Source of the DNA: Phormidium sp. FACHB-1136
Lineage (GTDB): Bacteria > Cyanobacteriota > Cyanobacteriia > Phormidesmidales > Phormidesmidaceae
NCBI RefSeq assembly: GCF_014697375.1
Contig: NZ_JACJRS010000019.1
Coordinates: 1-64,000 of the forward strand
Length of the DNA stretch: 64,000 bases
Direction: 5' to 3'
Shown here: one piece after another, positions 27,033-35,146 of the stretch
Layout of the letters: each line of letters starts with the position of its first letter
How positions within the stretch are numbered: the first letter of the stretch is position 1
Program-made: the position numbers and the translations under genes
The notes under the pieces: model-generated
What the model was told of the DNA's origin: nothing
Seen by the model: only the letters and a program-made list of their open reading frames with translations
The model's database searches: none

Positions 27033-27075
27033 ACATCGAATTTCGTAAAACCTTTGAAAAAGACCTTAGAAAAAT
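27029..27075 (+). pseudogene. RelE-type toxin remnant (first 15-16 codons)
   Basis: GTG at 27029 starts MNIEFRKTFEKDLRKI, a typical RelE N-terminus. After this the reading continues into the antisense of the neighbouring kinase gene, so the toxin has lost about 70 residues. The break lies within 15 bases of the kinase stop codon. This marks a deletion junction. Confidence 0.6.
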
Positions 27076-27087
27076 CGAAGTTAATCA

Positions 27088-28221
27088 TCATTCTGGCTTG
27101 ACACCTCCACTATGGCCACAGGGCAGCACAACGCGAACGGTGGTTCCAGCTTCAGCGGTAGATTCAACCGTCAACATTCCCCCGTGGGCTTCCACAATGC
27201 GCTGGACGATGGCAAGGCCCAGGCCATTGCCCCCCGCCTTGGTGGTGAAAAAAGGTTGCCCCATCTTGTCTAGCACCGCTGGCGGAATCGGGTCGCCGCC
27301 ATTGTGGATGCTGACCCAGAGGTGATGGGGTGTGGGGCCAGGGGCAATGTGCCACGTCACCGACTCCCCAGGGGGGATGGCCTCACAGGCATTGCGTACC
27401 AGGTTGATGAACACCTGCTTAAGTTTGTCCACGTCGCCCAAAATCCAGGCTTCGGGGAGGTCAGACCTAAACACTAGCGACCGTCCCTTGGCCATGGGCA
27501 GGGTGGCGAGATGGTTCTTGAGTTGCTGGGCAAAGGCGACAAAATCAAAGGGGAGGGTTGTGAGGACGGGTTCGCGGGCGTACTGCAAAATTTCGTTGAG
27601 CAATTGCTTGAGCCGATCCGCTTCCTCTAGGGCGAGGGATAGCCGTTGTTGGGCACGCTCTGGCAGGGCCATCTCCCGAAAGGACTCTAGCCCCATCAGA
27701 ATGGTGGTGAGGGGGCTACGGACTTCGTGGACAATCATGGCGGCGAGTTCGCCAATTTCCGCCAGTCGTTCGGTGGCGACCTGGGCTTGTTTGCGTTCGG
27801 TAATGTCTCGCACCATGGAGATGATGCAGTGTCGTCCCTCCAGCGACACCACCGCCGCCGAAATTTCGGCGGGCACCGCCACCCCCCGTTTGGTCATGCA
27901 GGAGAGTTCGTTTGTCCAGCCGTGGCCCTCCTGCAATACCGTCCGGCCAAAGGCTTGGAAGGCCGATAGGTCATGGGGATGAATGGCGGAAACGGCCACC
28001 GTGGTCAGCAGTTCTTCGTGGCTATAGCCCAACATCTGGCTGGCCTTTGGGTTGGCTTCCAGGAAGCGGTCGGCCTGGGGGTCGATTAAGAAAATGGCGT
28101 CGTTGGAATGGTGAAAGATGGTTTGCAGCCGTTGTTCGCTCTCTGACGGTGATCCATCAACTACGGCTGACGCATCATCGGCCCATGATTCCGACCGTTC
28201 TCCTGGTGGCCCTATGGTCAT
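27088..28221 (-). CDS. PAS-domain histidine kinase, soluble
   Basis: The kinase has 377 residues from the ATG at 28219-28221; a TTG eight codons upstream is less likely. A PAS domain (about 30-145; LQTIFHHSNDAIFLIDPQA, MLGYSHEELL) precedes a HisKA box AAMIVHEVRSPLTTILMGLE with His165. The ATPase then shows INLVRNACEAIPPG, NGGDPIPPAVLDKMGQPFFT and GNGLGLAIV. HEVRSPL is the NtrB-like H-box variant. No membrane segment is present, so it senses a cytoplasmic signal. It is the last of four minus-strand genes that include another kinase and an OmpR-type regulator. Its stop abuts a toxin remnant. Confidence 0.92.
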   Translation of the reverse strand: MTIGPPGERSESWADDASAVVDGSPSESEQRLQTIFHHSNDAIFLIDPQADRFLEANPKASQMLGYSHEELLTTVAVSAIHPHDLSAFQAFGRTVLQEGHGWTNELSCMTKRGVAVPAEISAAVVSLEGRHCIISMVRDITERKQAQVATERLAEIGELAAMIVHEVRSPLTTILMGLESFREMALPERAQQRLSLALEEADRLKQLLNEILQYAREPVLTTLPFDFVAFAQQLKNHLATLPMAKGRSLVFRSDLPEAWILGDVDKLKQVFINLVRNACEAIPPGESVTWHIAPGPTPHHLWVSIHNGGDPIPPAVLDKMGQPFFTTKAGGNGLGLAIVQRIVEAHGGMLTVESTAEAGTTVRVVLPCGHSGGVKPE

Positions 28222-28247
28222 GGCGTACCCTAATGTGTGGCCCAATG

Positions 28248-28289
28248 GCTTGGGCTACCATGGTAACAGATCACAAAAATGGCCCAAGC
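28248..28289. other. Hairpin upstream of the PAS kinase
   Basis: GCTTGGGC (28248-28255) and GCCCAAGC (28282-28289) are perfect inverted 8-mers with a 26-base loop that itself contains TACCATGGTA. It lies in the 5' region of the minus-strand PAS kinase and could form in its leader. Confidence 0.4.
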
Positions 28290-28328
28290 CCTTAGCTAAT
28301 CTTGACTTGAGCCATTTGAGTTTGTCCT

Positions 28329-28366
28329 AGGTTTGGGCATAGCGATGATGGCTACGGCCCAAACCT
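28329..28366 (-). terminator. Terminator-like hairpin after the EF-hand gene
   Basis: AGGTTTGGGC (28329-28338) and GCCCAAACCT (28357-28366) form a perfect 10-pair stem. TAGC/GCTA extend it inside the loop. It starts four bases past the stop of the small EF-hand gene on the minus strand. No U-run follows, so attenuation or mRNA stabilisation is as likely as termination. Confidence 0.55.
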
Positions 28367-28370
28367 TAAG

Positions 28371-28544
28371 CTAGGATCCACGCTGGTCGCGGTTGTAGTC
28401 CACCAGTTCTCCCAGGCTAACCATGCCGTCGCCATTTAAGTCTGCGACTGGATCGTGGATTGTGGTTTGGGAGGCCATCGCCGCTGAGGCCAGGGTCAAG
28501 CTGGAGATCAGAATCGTCAAACCAGAGATGATAGTCCGTTTCAT
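28371..28544 (-). CDS. Small secreted single EF-hand protein (57 residues)
   Basis: The ATG at 28542-28544 follows AGGAGA at a good distance. The product starts MKRTIISGLTILISSLTLAS with AAMAS after it, a standard signal peptide with an Ala-x-Ala-type site. The mature part is about 33 residues and contains one canonical 12-residue calcium loop, DLNGDGMVSLGE, with ligands at positions 1, 3, 5, 7, 9 and 12. A dockerin-like half-motif is the alternative. It lies between an OmpR-type regulator and a PAS kinase on the same strand and is followed by a hairpin. It may be a periplasmic calcium-binding accessory of this two-component cluster; that role is inference. Confidence 0.75.
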   Translation of the reverse strand: MKRTIISGLTILISSLTLASAAMASQTTIHDPVADLNGDGMVSLGELVDYNRDQRGS

Positions 28545-28665
28545 GGGGTTCTCCTAGGGAGGGAAATGTCCCTCGTGTTGTGTGTGGTTTACAGTTCCCA
28601 TGGTGCGGGTCTGGCCTGAGTCCTCCCTAAGCGGCGGATAGACGATTGCCTAGAATATCGTGAGA

Positions 28666-29367
28666 TTACGCTGAGAAAGCGGCTTCTCGCAGCACATAGC
28701 CGACGCCGCGCACGGTTTGAATCAGGCGGGGTTCGCCCTCGGCCTCTAGTTTGAGGCGCAGGTAGCGAATATAGACCTCGATGATGTTGGAGTCGCCCAT
28801 GAAGTCGTAGCCCCACACTTCTTCGAGGATGCGGTCGCGGGTGAGCACCTGGCGGGGGTAAGTCATCAGGTAATCCAGCAGGTCAAATTCCTTGGCGGTT
28901 AGTTCAATGGATCGCCCATTACGAATCACCTGGCGGCTTTTGCGGTCTAGGGTGAGGTCGGCATAGACTAACTGCTCGGCCTCCTGGGGCTGGAGGGAGC
29001 GCAGGTGTGCCCGCACCCGTGCCATCAGTTCTTCGATGCTGAAGGGTTTGATCACATAGTCATTGGCTCCCGCGTCTAGCCCTTCCACCCGGTCGCTGAT
29101 GTCGTCCTTGGCCGTCAGCAAAATGATCGGGATCTTCGATCCAGTTTGGCGTAGGCGACGGCAGACCTCCACCCCGCTCAGTCCCGGCATCATCCAGTCC
29201 AAAATAATCAGGTCGGGCGCTTGCTCACGGGCCGCCATCAACCCCGACAGACCATCGTGGGCCACGCTCACCTCATAGCCTTCGTAGGTCAGTTCAAGCT
29301 GCACAAACTGGGCCAGGTTCGCCTCATCCTCCACCATGAGAATCTTTGCTAGCGTCTTTGCTGTCAT
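28666..29367 (-). CDS. OmpR-family response regulator
   Basis: This 233-residue regulator has a receiver (KILMVEDEANLAQFV; phosphorylatable Asp57 in LIILDWMMPGLSG; Lys of IKPFSIEEL) and a winged-helix DNA-binding domain (SIELTAKEFDLLDYLMTYPR, RDRILEEVWGYDFMGDSNII, YIRYLRLKLE, VRGVGYVLR). The ATG at 29365-29367 is chosen because AGGAGG precedes it; two earlier ATGs lack support. It lies downstream of a membrane kinase on the same strand, 125 bases away, and that kinase is the likely partner. By memory it is close to RppA/NblR-type cyanobacterial regulators, but I do not assign a name. Confidence 0.93.
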   Translation of the reverse strand: MTAKTLAKILMVEDEANLAQFVQLELTYEGYEVSVAHDGLSGLMAAREQAPDLIILDWMMPGLSGVEVCRRLRQTGSKIPIILLTAKDDISDRVEGLDAGANDYVIKPFSIEELMARVRAHLRSLQPQEAEQLVYADLTLDRKSRQVIRNGRSIELTAKEFDLLDYLMTYPRQVLTRDRILEEVWGYDFMGDSNIIEVYIRYLRLKLEAEGEPRLIQTVRGVGYVLREAAFSA

Positions 29368-29461
29368 CGCCTGCCTTGCCTCCTGTGGATTCATGGATAC
29401 TTGATGAATGGATGTTTGATCAATGGATACGAAATCCGACTGGTTTTCCCTGGGTATCAGT

Positions 29462-29480
29462 GGGCGAGGAGACCTCGCCC
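29462..29480. repeat. Hairpin repeat, GGGCGAGG-AGA-CCTCGCCC type
   Basis: A perfect 8-base-pair stem with loop AGA is followed by CCTAC. It is the partner of the element at 12137-12155: loop and 3' flank are the same, the stem bases differ, and pairing is kept. It lies between the sensor kinase and its regulator gene. Confidence 0.65.
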
Positions 29481-29492
29481 CTACGGTCTCTG

Positions 29493-30956
29493 CTACCCTG
29501 CCGAGGATCGGGGTAGCGCAATGGTAAAGACGCAACCCTGCTGGGGCTGGGATCGCAAACTCACCTGGCCCGCCATCGCCTCCACCAAGGATCGCACTAG
29601 GGTCAGCCCCAGGCCGGTGCCGCCGCCCTGGCGAGATCGGTCTTCATCCACCCGGTAGAAGGGGTCGAACACCGCCGCTTGATCCGGCTCTGGAATCCCC
29701 GGCCCTTGGTCGTGGATTTGCACCAAGGCCCAATCCGGCTGGCCCAACACCTGCACCCGAATCGGCTGGTGGGAATAGCGCAGGGCATTGTCTAGCAGTT
29801 CCACTAAGGCCGCACACAGCCTCTCCCGATCCACCAGCACCACGGGGGATATGCCTGGAGCCTCCAGCCGAATTCGCGACGGGCCATCGGTTGGGTCATC
29901 CGCCTGATCCTCAGCCAGAGCGATGGCAGCTTTGACGATATCCACCAGGTCGGCAGGGGCCAGGGTCAGGGTTCGCTGGTGGTTGTCGAGGCGGGCCAGT
30001 TCCAGTAGTTCCGTCAATAGGTGGATGGTGCGGTGGGTTTCGGCGGCGGCAATTTCTAGCCCCTGGCGCTGGGGTGGGGTGAGGGTATCGGCTCGTCGCA
30101 GGGTGCTGTCGAGATAGCCCTGCACCAGGGTCAGCGGTGTGCGTAGCTCGTGGGAAATGTCGTTGATAAACCGCTTTTGCTGTGCCCAAGCCTTGGCCAG
30201 TCGGGTCAGCATCAAATTATAGGTCTGCACCAACTCGGCCACCTCCGTGGGGGCGGTGGGCAGGGCAAACGAGTGATGGCCTAGGGTTTCCGCCGTCACC
30301 TGGCTGGCGAGGTGGTTGATCTGGCGAATGGGCCGCAGAGCACGACGGATATACCAGGTACAGACCAGGGCGAGGAGCGCCACCATCACCAACCCCGTTA
30401 GCCACAGCATCCGAATCAACTGCTGAAGCCCTTGGTATTCCGCCGTGATGTCGTTGGCCAAGTGCAGGGTAGCGGCGGGGAAGCCCTCCATCGCCAACGG
30501 CTCGGCACAGACCACAAACACCCAGGTTTGAATCGGCTGGATCGCGATGCCTTCCGCCATCGCCTGGGTAAGCAGCGCCTCAGCCACCCCAGATCCCTGC
30601 CACGATCCCATGGTGAGCGTTTCCGACTGGGCCACCACATCCCCCGCCGAAGTCGTCACCCATAGGGCCAGATCCCCGGTGGTGCGGTGATTGATCACCT
30701 TCTGCATCGCCATTTGAACAGACATCTGATCTGCGTAGTGATCCACATCCTCCCGAAAGCGGGCCACCACCAAACTGGCCTGATGAACGTGACTATCCAG
30801 CAAAATCGCCTGGGTACGCCAGCCCAGCCACCCAGTTAGCCCCGCCATCGCCACCAGCGACGCCAAAACCACCCCAGCGGTGAGCCTCACCTGAAGCGAG
30901 TTGAGGTCAACCCAGCGTTGGAAAAAGGTGTGTAAGCGGTGCCCTACCGTGGCCAT
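29493..30956 (-). CDS. Membrane sensor histidine kinase
   Basis: The 487-residue kinase starts at the ATG at 30954-30956; a TTG seven codons before is weaker. Two membrane helices (about 28-48 and 185-208) frame a periplasmic sensor of about 135 residues. A HAMP linker (ALRPIRQINHLASQV) leads to the HisKA box [20 protein letters not shown] with His269. ATPase motifs follow: LVELLDNALRYSHQP, DQGPGIPEPDQAAVFDPFYR and GTGLGLTLVRSL. Gene order kinase-regulator-EF-hand-PAS kinase on one strand suggests a shared signalling unit. A hairpin repeat sits between kinase and regulator. Confidence 0.94.
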   Translation of the reverse strand: MATVGHRLHTFFQRWVDLNSLQVRLTAGVVLASLVAMAGLTGWLGWRTQAILLDSHVHQASLVVARFREDVDHYADQMSVQMAMQKVINHRTTGDLALWVTTSAGDVVAQSETLTMGSWQGSGVAEALLTQAMAEGIAIQPIQTWVFVVCAEPLAMEGFPAATLHLANDITAEYQGLQQLIRMLWLTGLVMVALLALVCTWYIRRALRPIRQINHLASQVTAETLGHHSFALPTAPTEVAELVQTYNLMLTRLAKAWAQQKRFINDISHELRTPLTLVQGYLDSTLRRADTLTPPQRQGLEIAAAETHRTIHLLTELLELARLDNHQRTLTLAPADLVDIVKAAIALAEDQADDPTDGPSRIRLEAPGISPVVLVDRERLCAALVELLDNALRYSHQPIRVQVLGQPDWALVQIHDQGPGIPEPDQAAVFDPFYRVDEDRSRQGGGTGLGLTLVRSLVEAMAGQVSLRSQPQQGCVFTIALPRSSAG

Positions 30957-31035
30957 GGTCGCCCCAGGAATGGTCAAAGATTCGCTAACCCTAGCGCCTC
31001 ATGGGTTTAAACCTAGCAACCCCACCTGAGAGTTT

Positions 31036-31050
31036 CCTGATAAAATCAGG
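31036..31050. other. Short perfect hairpin in a divergent region
   Basis: CCTGAT-AAA-ATCAGG is a perfect 15-base inverted repeat between the divergent sensor kinase and lipase genes. It could be an operator for either gene. No matching copy was found elsewhere. Confidence 0.35.
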
Positions 31051-31159
31051 GCAATTTGCAGGCTATTGGGCCTAGGCATCGCCATTTTTGCGAGGGATGA
31101 TCAGCATGGCGAGATGGCAAAATCGTACAGATGTTGAGTCGAATGGATTTTAATATCGA

Positions 31160-32359
31160 ATGGATCTCAATGCTGACAAAATTAATCGTCGCCACTTTTT
31201 GATGGGCGGTGTAGCGGCGGGTAGTGCGGCCACCTTTGGCACTGAGTCCATGCGTCGGCAGCGGGCCGCCGAGCGACAGGCGATGATTGATGCCTACGCG
31301 GCCCAGTTCTATAACCCCAACGACATCATCCAGGCGGCGGTGACGGGCGATACCCGCATGGTGGAGGAGTTTCGGGCCATCCAAGACTCGGCAGCGTTTC
31401 CGGCCCCTCCCATTCCCTACAACCGCGAAATTTCCAAGCGACTGATTTTACTGAGCCGCCTTGCCACTCAGCAGTACATCACCGGGCGCAACGACCCCAC
31501 CTACGACGGCAACCTTCAGCAGTTATTTGACTATGACAAGAGCCTGGATAAGTACCGCTTGGTCACAAATTTTCGCGGCCAGGAACGCCAGGTTAACGAC
31601 ACCGTGGAAATTCAGATTCCCCAGGAGTTGATCGACGACCCCACCCTGATCAACAACCCCACCGCCTTAGAAGACGGCCTCTCCCAAACCGAAGATGTCA
31701 TCCGCACGGGCGTGACCACCGCCGTCAGCGTGGGTCGCCGCATTGAGGTGTTTTTCGGCTTTTTGTTGGAATCTGACGACGACAGCATCCTGGTGTTTCG
31801 CGGCACCCAGCGCACCTCCGAATGGATTGGCAACATCTACGCCGTGCAGCAAGACTACATCGACCCCAATACCGATCAGCCCATCGGGCGCATCCACACC
31901 GGATTTCGCCGCATCGCCGATGGCATCATCAACCCCTTGGCGGTGGATGCGGTGCGCCAAATTAACCCCAACAAACCCTGCTACGTGTCCGGTCACAGCC
32001 TCGGTGCGGCTCTGGCGACGATTTTGGCGTTGGATATTGCCCTCGCCATGCCCACACTTCAGTCCCAGCTTCAGGTCTATGTCTATGCCACGCCCAGGGT
32101 GGGCAACCCCAACTTTTCCCGTAGCTATGCCCAAATTTTGCCCAACAGCTACCGCATCACCAACCTAGCCGACCCCATCCCCACCATGCCCCCCACCCGT
32201 CTGCGGGCGGAATTTGTCCACATTGGCGAAGAATGGGCCTTCCTTAGCCAGGGCGGCGACATTTTGCCCAACCACATTGTGGACACCTACCGTCGCGCTA
32301 TCAATGCCGAAGTGGAAAGTAACCAGGGTCGAAATTTTCCCCTATCAGGGTTAGCCTAG
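31160..32359 (+). CDS. Tat-exported class 3 lipase
   Basis: This alpha/beta-hydrolase of the Lipase_3 type has 399 residues. The N-terminus INRRHFLMGGVAAGSAATFG carries a twin-arginine motif with hydrophobic stretch, so folded export by Tat is likely. The nucleophile elbow is GHSLGAALA with Ser280. The acid is probably Asp in NLADPIPTMPP and the base His in PNHIVDTYRRA. ILVFRGTQRTSEWIGNI provides the oxyanion-side strand usual for this family. The lipid substrate is unknown. It is divergent from the sensor kinase and is followed after 40 bases by the folate gene. Confidence 0.9.
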   Translation: MDLNADKINRRHFLMGGVAAGSAATFGTESMRRQRAAERQAMIDAYAAQFYNPNDIIQAAVTGDTRMVEEFRAIQDSAAFPAPPIPYNREISKRLILLSRLATQQYITGRNDPTYDGNLQQLFDYDKSLDKYRLVTNFRGQERQVNDTVEIQIPQELIDDPTLINNPTALEDGLSQTEDVIRTGVTTAVSVGRRIEVFFGFLLESDDDSILVFRGTQRTSEWIGNIYAVQQDYIDPNTDQPIGRIHTGFRRIADGIINPLAVDAVRQINPNKPCYVSGHSLGAALATILALDIALAMPTLQSQLQVYVYATPRVGNPNFSRSYAQILPNSYRITNLADPIPTMPPTRLRAEFVHIGEEWAFLSQGGDILPNHIVDTYRRAINAEVESNQGRNFPLSGLA

Positions 32360-32399
32360 ACCTAGTGTCGAACGCCCTGTCTTCCCCCACCCGTGCCCC

Positions 32400-32981
32400 G
32401 TGCCCACTCCCGCCGAACTCAACCGCGAAGCCAAAACCGACCTGCGTCGCCGCCTGCTCCAGGCTCGGCAAAAAATCCCTGCCCAGGTGTGGCGACAGAA
32501 GAGCGACCAAATTTGCGATCACCTCGACCACTGGGACTATTTCCGTCGTTGCCGCGTGATTCTGGCCTACACCAGCTTCCGCCAAGAACCTGACCTCAGC
32601 CCCTTGACGCAGCGCCATGCCTACTGGGGCCTGCCCCGCTGCGTGGGGAAAGACCTACATTGGCACCTCTGGACAGCCCAGAACCCCTGGCCCCTCACCA
32701 AGGGAGCCTACGGAATTTTAGAGCCTCACCCAGAATCTCCTGAAGTGGATGCCAACCTGGTGGATTTAATCCTAGTGCCCGCCGTCGCCTGCGATGTGAA
32801 GGGCTATCGCCTGGGTTATGGGGCCGGATACTACGACCGCATGTTAAGCCAGCCGCCCTGGCGCACGGTGCCCACGGTGGGAATTGTGTTTGAATATGCC
32901 CGCCTGCCCAGCCTGCCTAGGGACGTTTGGGATCGGCCTATGCGAGGCATCTGTTCGGAAAGTGGCCTATTTTTGTCCTAG
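32400..32981 (+). CDS. 5-formyltetrahydrofolate cyclo-ligase
   Basis: The 193-residue enzyme converts 5-formyl-THF to 5,10-methenyl-THF with ATP. The family signature is clear: ILVPAVACDVKGYRLGYGAG followed by YYDRML. An N-terminal basic helix (EAKTDLRRRLLQARQKIP) matches the ATP-site helix of known members. The start is GTG at 32400; no ATG is in frame nearby. It follows the lipase by 40 bases on the same strand but has no evident functional tie to it. Confidence 0.95.
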   Translation: MPTPAELNREAKTDLRRRLLQARQKIPAQVWRQKSDQICDHLDHWDYFRRCRVILAYTSFRQEPDLSPLTQRHAYWGLPRCVGKDLHWHLWTAQNPWPLTKGAYGILEPHPESPEVDANLVDLILVPAVACDVKGYRLGYGAGYYDRMLSQPPWRTVPTVGIVFEYARLPSLPRDVWDRPMRGICSESGLFLS

Positions 32982-33124
32982 CTCTTTTGGGGGCGATGGG
33001 GTGGTGAATGGGGTTGGGCCTAGGGGGCTGGGTGCGCTGTTCCCTTCCCCTGTCCACCCATCTCAATTTGTGTCTAATTTAGCGTTTGGAACCCAAGTAG
33101 GGCATTACTAGACTATGTTTCATC

Positions 33125-34102
33125 ATGGGTAAAAGCGTGTTGATCCGTCCTGATGCTGATCTATTCCCAGACTTTAACGCCGCTGCCAAGGCCGTTTTGA
33201 CCTACCTTCAGCAGACCTTGGGCTTTGGGCTGTGGATGGTGACCCGCACCGAGGGCGAAGACTGGATTGTGCTCCAGGCCCAGGATCAGGGCTACGGGGT
33301 GAAACAGGGGGATGTGTTTCGCTGGACAGATTCCTTTTGCTCGCGCATGGTGGCTGGGAAAGGCCCTTGCATTGCCCCCAATTCCATTTTGGTGCCCGCC
33401 TACGCCGAGGCTCCCATCGCCGCCCAGGTGAAAATTGGAGCCTACGTGGGGGTGCCCCTGGCTACCGAGGATGGCACCCTGTTTGGCACCCTGTGCGCCA
33501 TCGACCCCACCCCCCAACCCGACGCCATTACCGAACATCTGCCCCTGATTGAACTGTTGGCCAAGCTGCTGAGTTCCATCCTCCACGCCGACATGGCCGC
33601 CGCCGAGCAAGCCCGCCGCGCCGACCGCCTCCAAACCGAAGCCTTCACCGATGCCCTCACCGGGCTCTACAATCGCCGAGGCTGGGATCAACTCATGGCC
33701 GAAGAGGAAGAAAGCTGCGCCAACTATGGCTTTCCCGCCTGTGTGGTGGTGATTGATTTAGACAACCTAAAGGTGGTGAACGATAGCCTGGGCCATGCCG
33801 CCGGGGATGATTTGATCCAACGGGCGGGGCAAATTTTGAGCCAGGAAACCCGCAAGCACGACGTGGTGGCTCGCATTGGTGGCGATGAATTTGTGGTGCT
33901 CTGTACCGAATGTTCGACTATCCAGGGGCAATGGCTGGCCGAGCGGCTTCAACGTGCCCTCTTCAGTGGCCAGATTCAGGCATCCGTGGGGGTGGCTACC
34001 CGACACCCCAGCCGAGGGCTCAAAGCCGCCTGGGCCGAGGCCGACCACGCCATGTACCAACAAAAACGCGGGAGTAAGCGCGTCCCCATCCCACCCCATT
34101 GA
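33125..34102 (+). CDS. GAF-GGDEF diguanylate cyclase
   Basis: The protein of 325 residues has an N-terminal GAF domain (about 15-155; DSFCSRMVAGKGPCIAP, KIGAYVGVPLATEDGTLFGT) and a GGDEF domain. The active site GGDEF lies at 252-256. The inhibitory site RKHD stands five residues before it, so product-inhibited c-di-GMP synthesis is expected. DALTGLYNRRGWDQL and DLDNLKVVNDSLGHAAGD are intact. There is no membrane segment. No conserved Cys of a bilin-binding GAF is obvious, so a chromophore is unlikely. It stands alone between the folate gene and a metallopeptidase. Confidence 0.94.
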   Translation: MGKSVLIRPDADLFPDFNAAAKAVLTYLQQTLGFGLWMVTRTEGEDWIVLQAQDQGYGVKQGDVFRWTDSFCSRMVAGKGPCIAPNSILVPAYAEAPIAAQVKIGAYVGVPLATEDGTLFGTLCAIDPTPQPDAITEHLPLIELLAKLLSSILHADMAAAEQARRADRLQTEAFTDALTGLYNRRGWDQLMAEEEESCANYGFPACVVVIDLDNLKVVNDSLGHAAGDDLIQRAGQILSQETRKHDVVARIGGDEFVVLCTECSTIQGQWLAERLQRALFSGQIQASVGVATRHPSRGLKAAWAEADHAMYQQKRGSKRVPIPPH

Positions 34103-34267
34103 GATACCTCAACCCAGGGGTGCTGAAGACCGTCCGGGACAGTCGGTTTGGCGATCCTTCGGCTTTGGGAAGAGACTGCTATGATTTCTGTGATTTAGAT
34201 GATTTGATGTCCCCATGGCCTAGGTCTCGGTCACCGGGCCACCCCATCCCCCATTCTGAGCAGCCCT

Positions 34268-34951
34268 ATGTTCTACTTCGATCCGATTTATCTGTTGCTG
34301 ATGCTTCCCGGCATGGCCCTGATGTTCTTAGCCCAATCCAAGGTCAAGGGCACCTATCGCCGCTATTCTCAAGTGCAATCCACCATGGGGATGACGGGAG
34401 CCCAAGTGGCCCAAACCATTTTGATGAAAAAAGGGGTCAGCGGTATTCGCATCGAACCCGTGGCGGGCGAACTCACCGACCACTACGACCCCAGCGCCAA
34501 GGCTGTGCGGTTGTCCGAGGGGATCTACAACTCCACCTCCCTCGCCGCCGCCGCCGTGGCCGCCCACGAATGTGGCCATGTTCTGCAAGATGTGGAAGGC
34601 TACAAGTTCATGAACCTGCGAGCGGCCCTCGTTCCTGCCGTAAACCTGGGTTCTCGCCTTGGCCCCATCTTGATTATGGCAGGGCTGATTCTCAATTTCC
34701 TCAACCTCGCCTGGATCGGCATCTTCTTCTTTGCGGCGGTGCTGCTGTTCCATGTGGTCACCCTGCCCGTAGAATTTGACGCCTCCGGTCGCGCCCTCCG
34801 CCTCATCGACGAACTGGGCATCCTGCAAGGCGAGGAAAACAAAGGCGCTAAGGCCGTCCTCAGTGCCGCCGCCCTCACCTACGTGGCTACGGCCTTCTAT
34901 GCCTTCCTCAATCTGCTGTACTACATTGTGTTGATCAACCGCCGCCGCTAG
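34268..34951 (+). CDS. Membrane zinc metallopeptidase, YugP-like
   Basis: The 227-residue protein belongs to the PF04298 membrane zinc peptidases. The metal site HECGH covers residues 100-104 (His100, Glu101, His104). PVEFDASGRAL supplies the downstream conserved Glu-Asp segment. Membrane helices lie at about 3-22, 140-170 and 195-222. Substrates are unknown; a role in membrane protein quality control is a family-level guess. The ATG is supported by length and hydrophobic start. No operon partner is within 160 bases on either side. Confidence 0.92.
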   Translation: MFYFDPIYLLLMLPGMALMFLAQSKVKGTYRRYSQVQSTMGMTGAQVAQTILMKKGVSGIRIEPVAGELTDHYDPSAKAVRLSEGIYNSTSLAAAAVAAHECGHVLQDVEGYKFMNLRAALVPAVNLGSRLGPILIMAGLILNFLNLAWIGIFFFAAVLLFHVVTLPVEFDASGRALRLIDELGILQGEENKGAKAVLSAAALTYVATAFYAFLNLLYYIVLINRRR

Positions 34952-35146
34952 TCATCCAGGGATTCGTCTTCTATCGCCCCGGTTTCTCACGGGTGCAGAG
35001 ACCTTTGGATTGGCTCAGGGTGGGCTGTTTCAAGCCAGGGCTTAGGCTAAGGTAGGGAGAGTCTTAAGGTCGGGATAGCCTACCGTTAGGGCGATTCCCG
35101 ATCCTTTCAGCCCATTCATAATTTTTGGCCCATTGACTCCAGTTCT

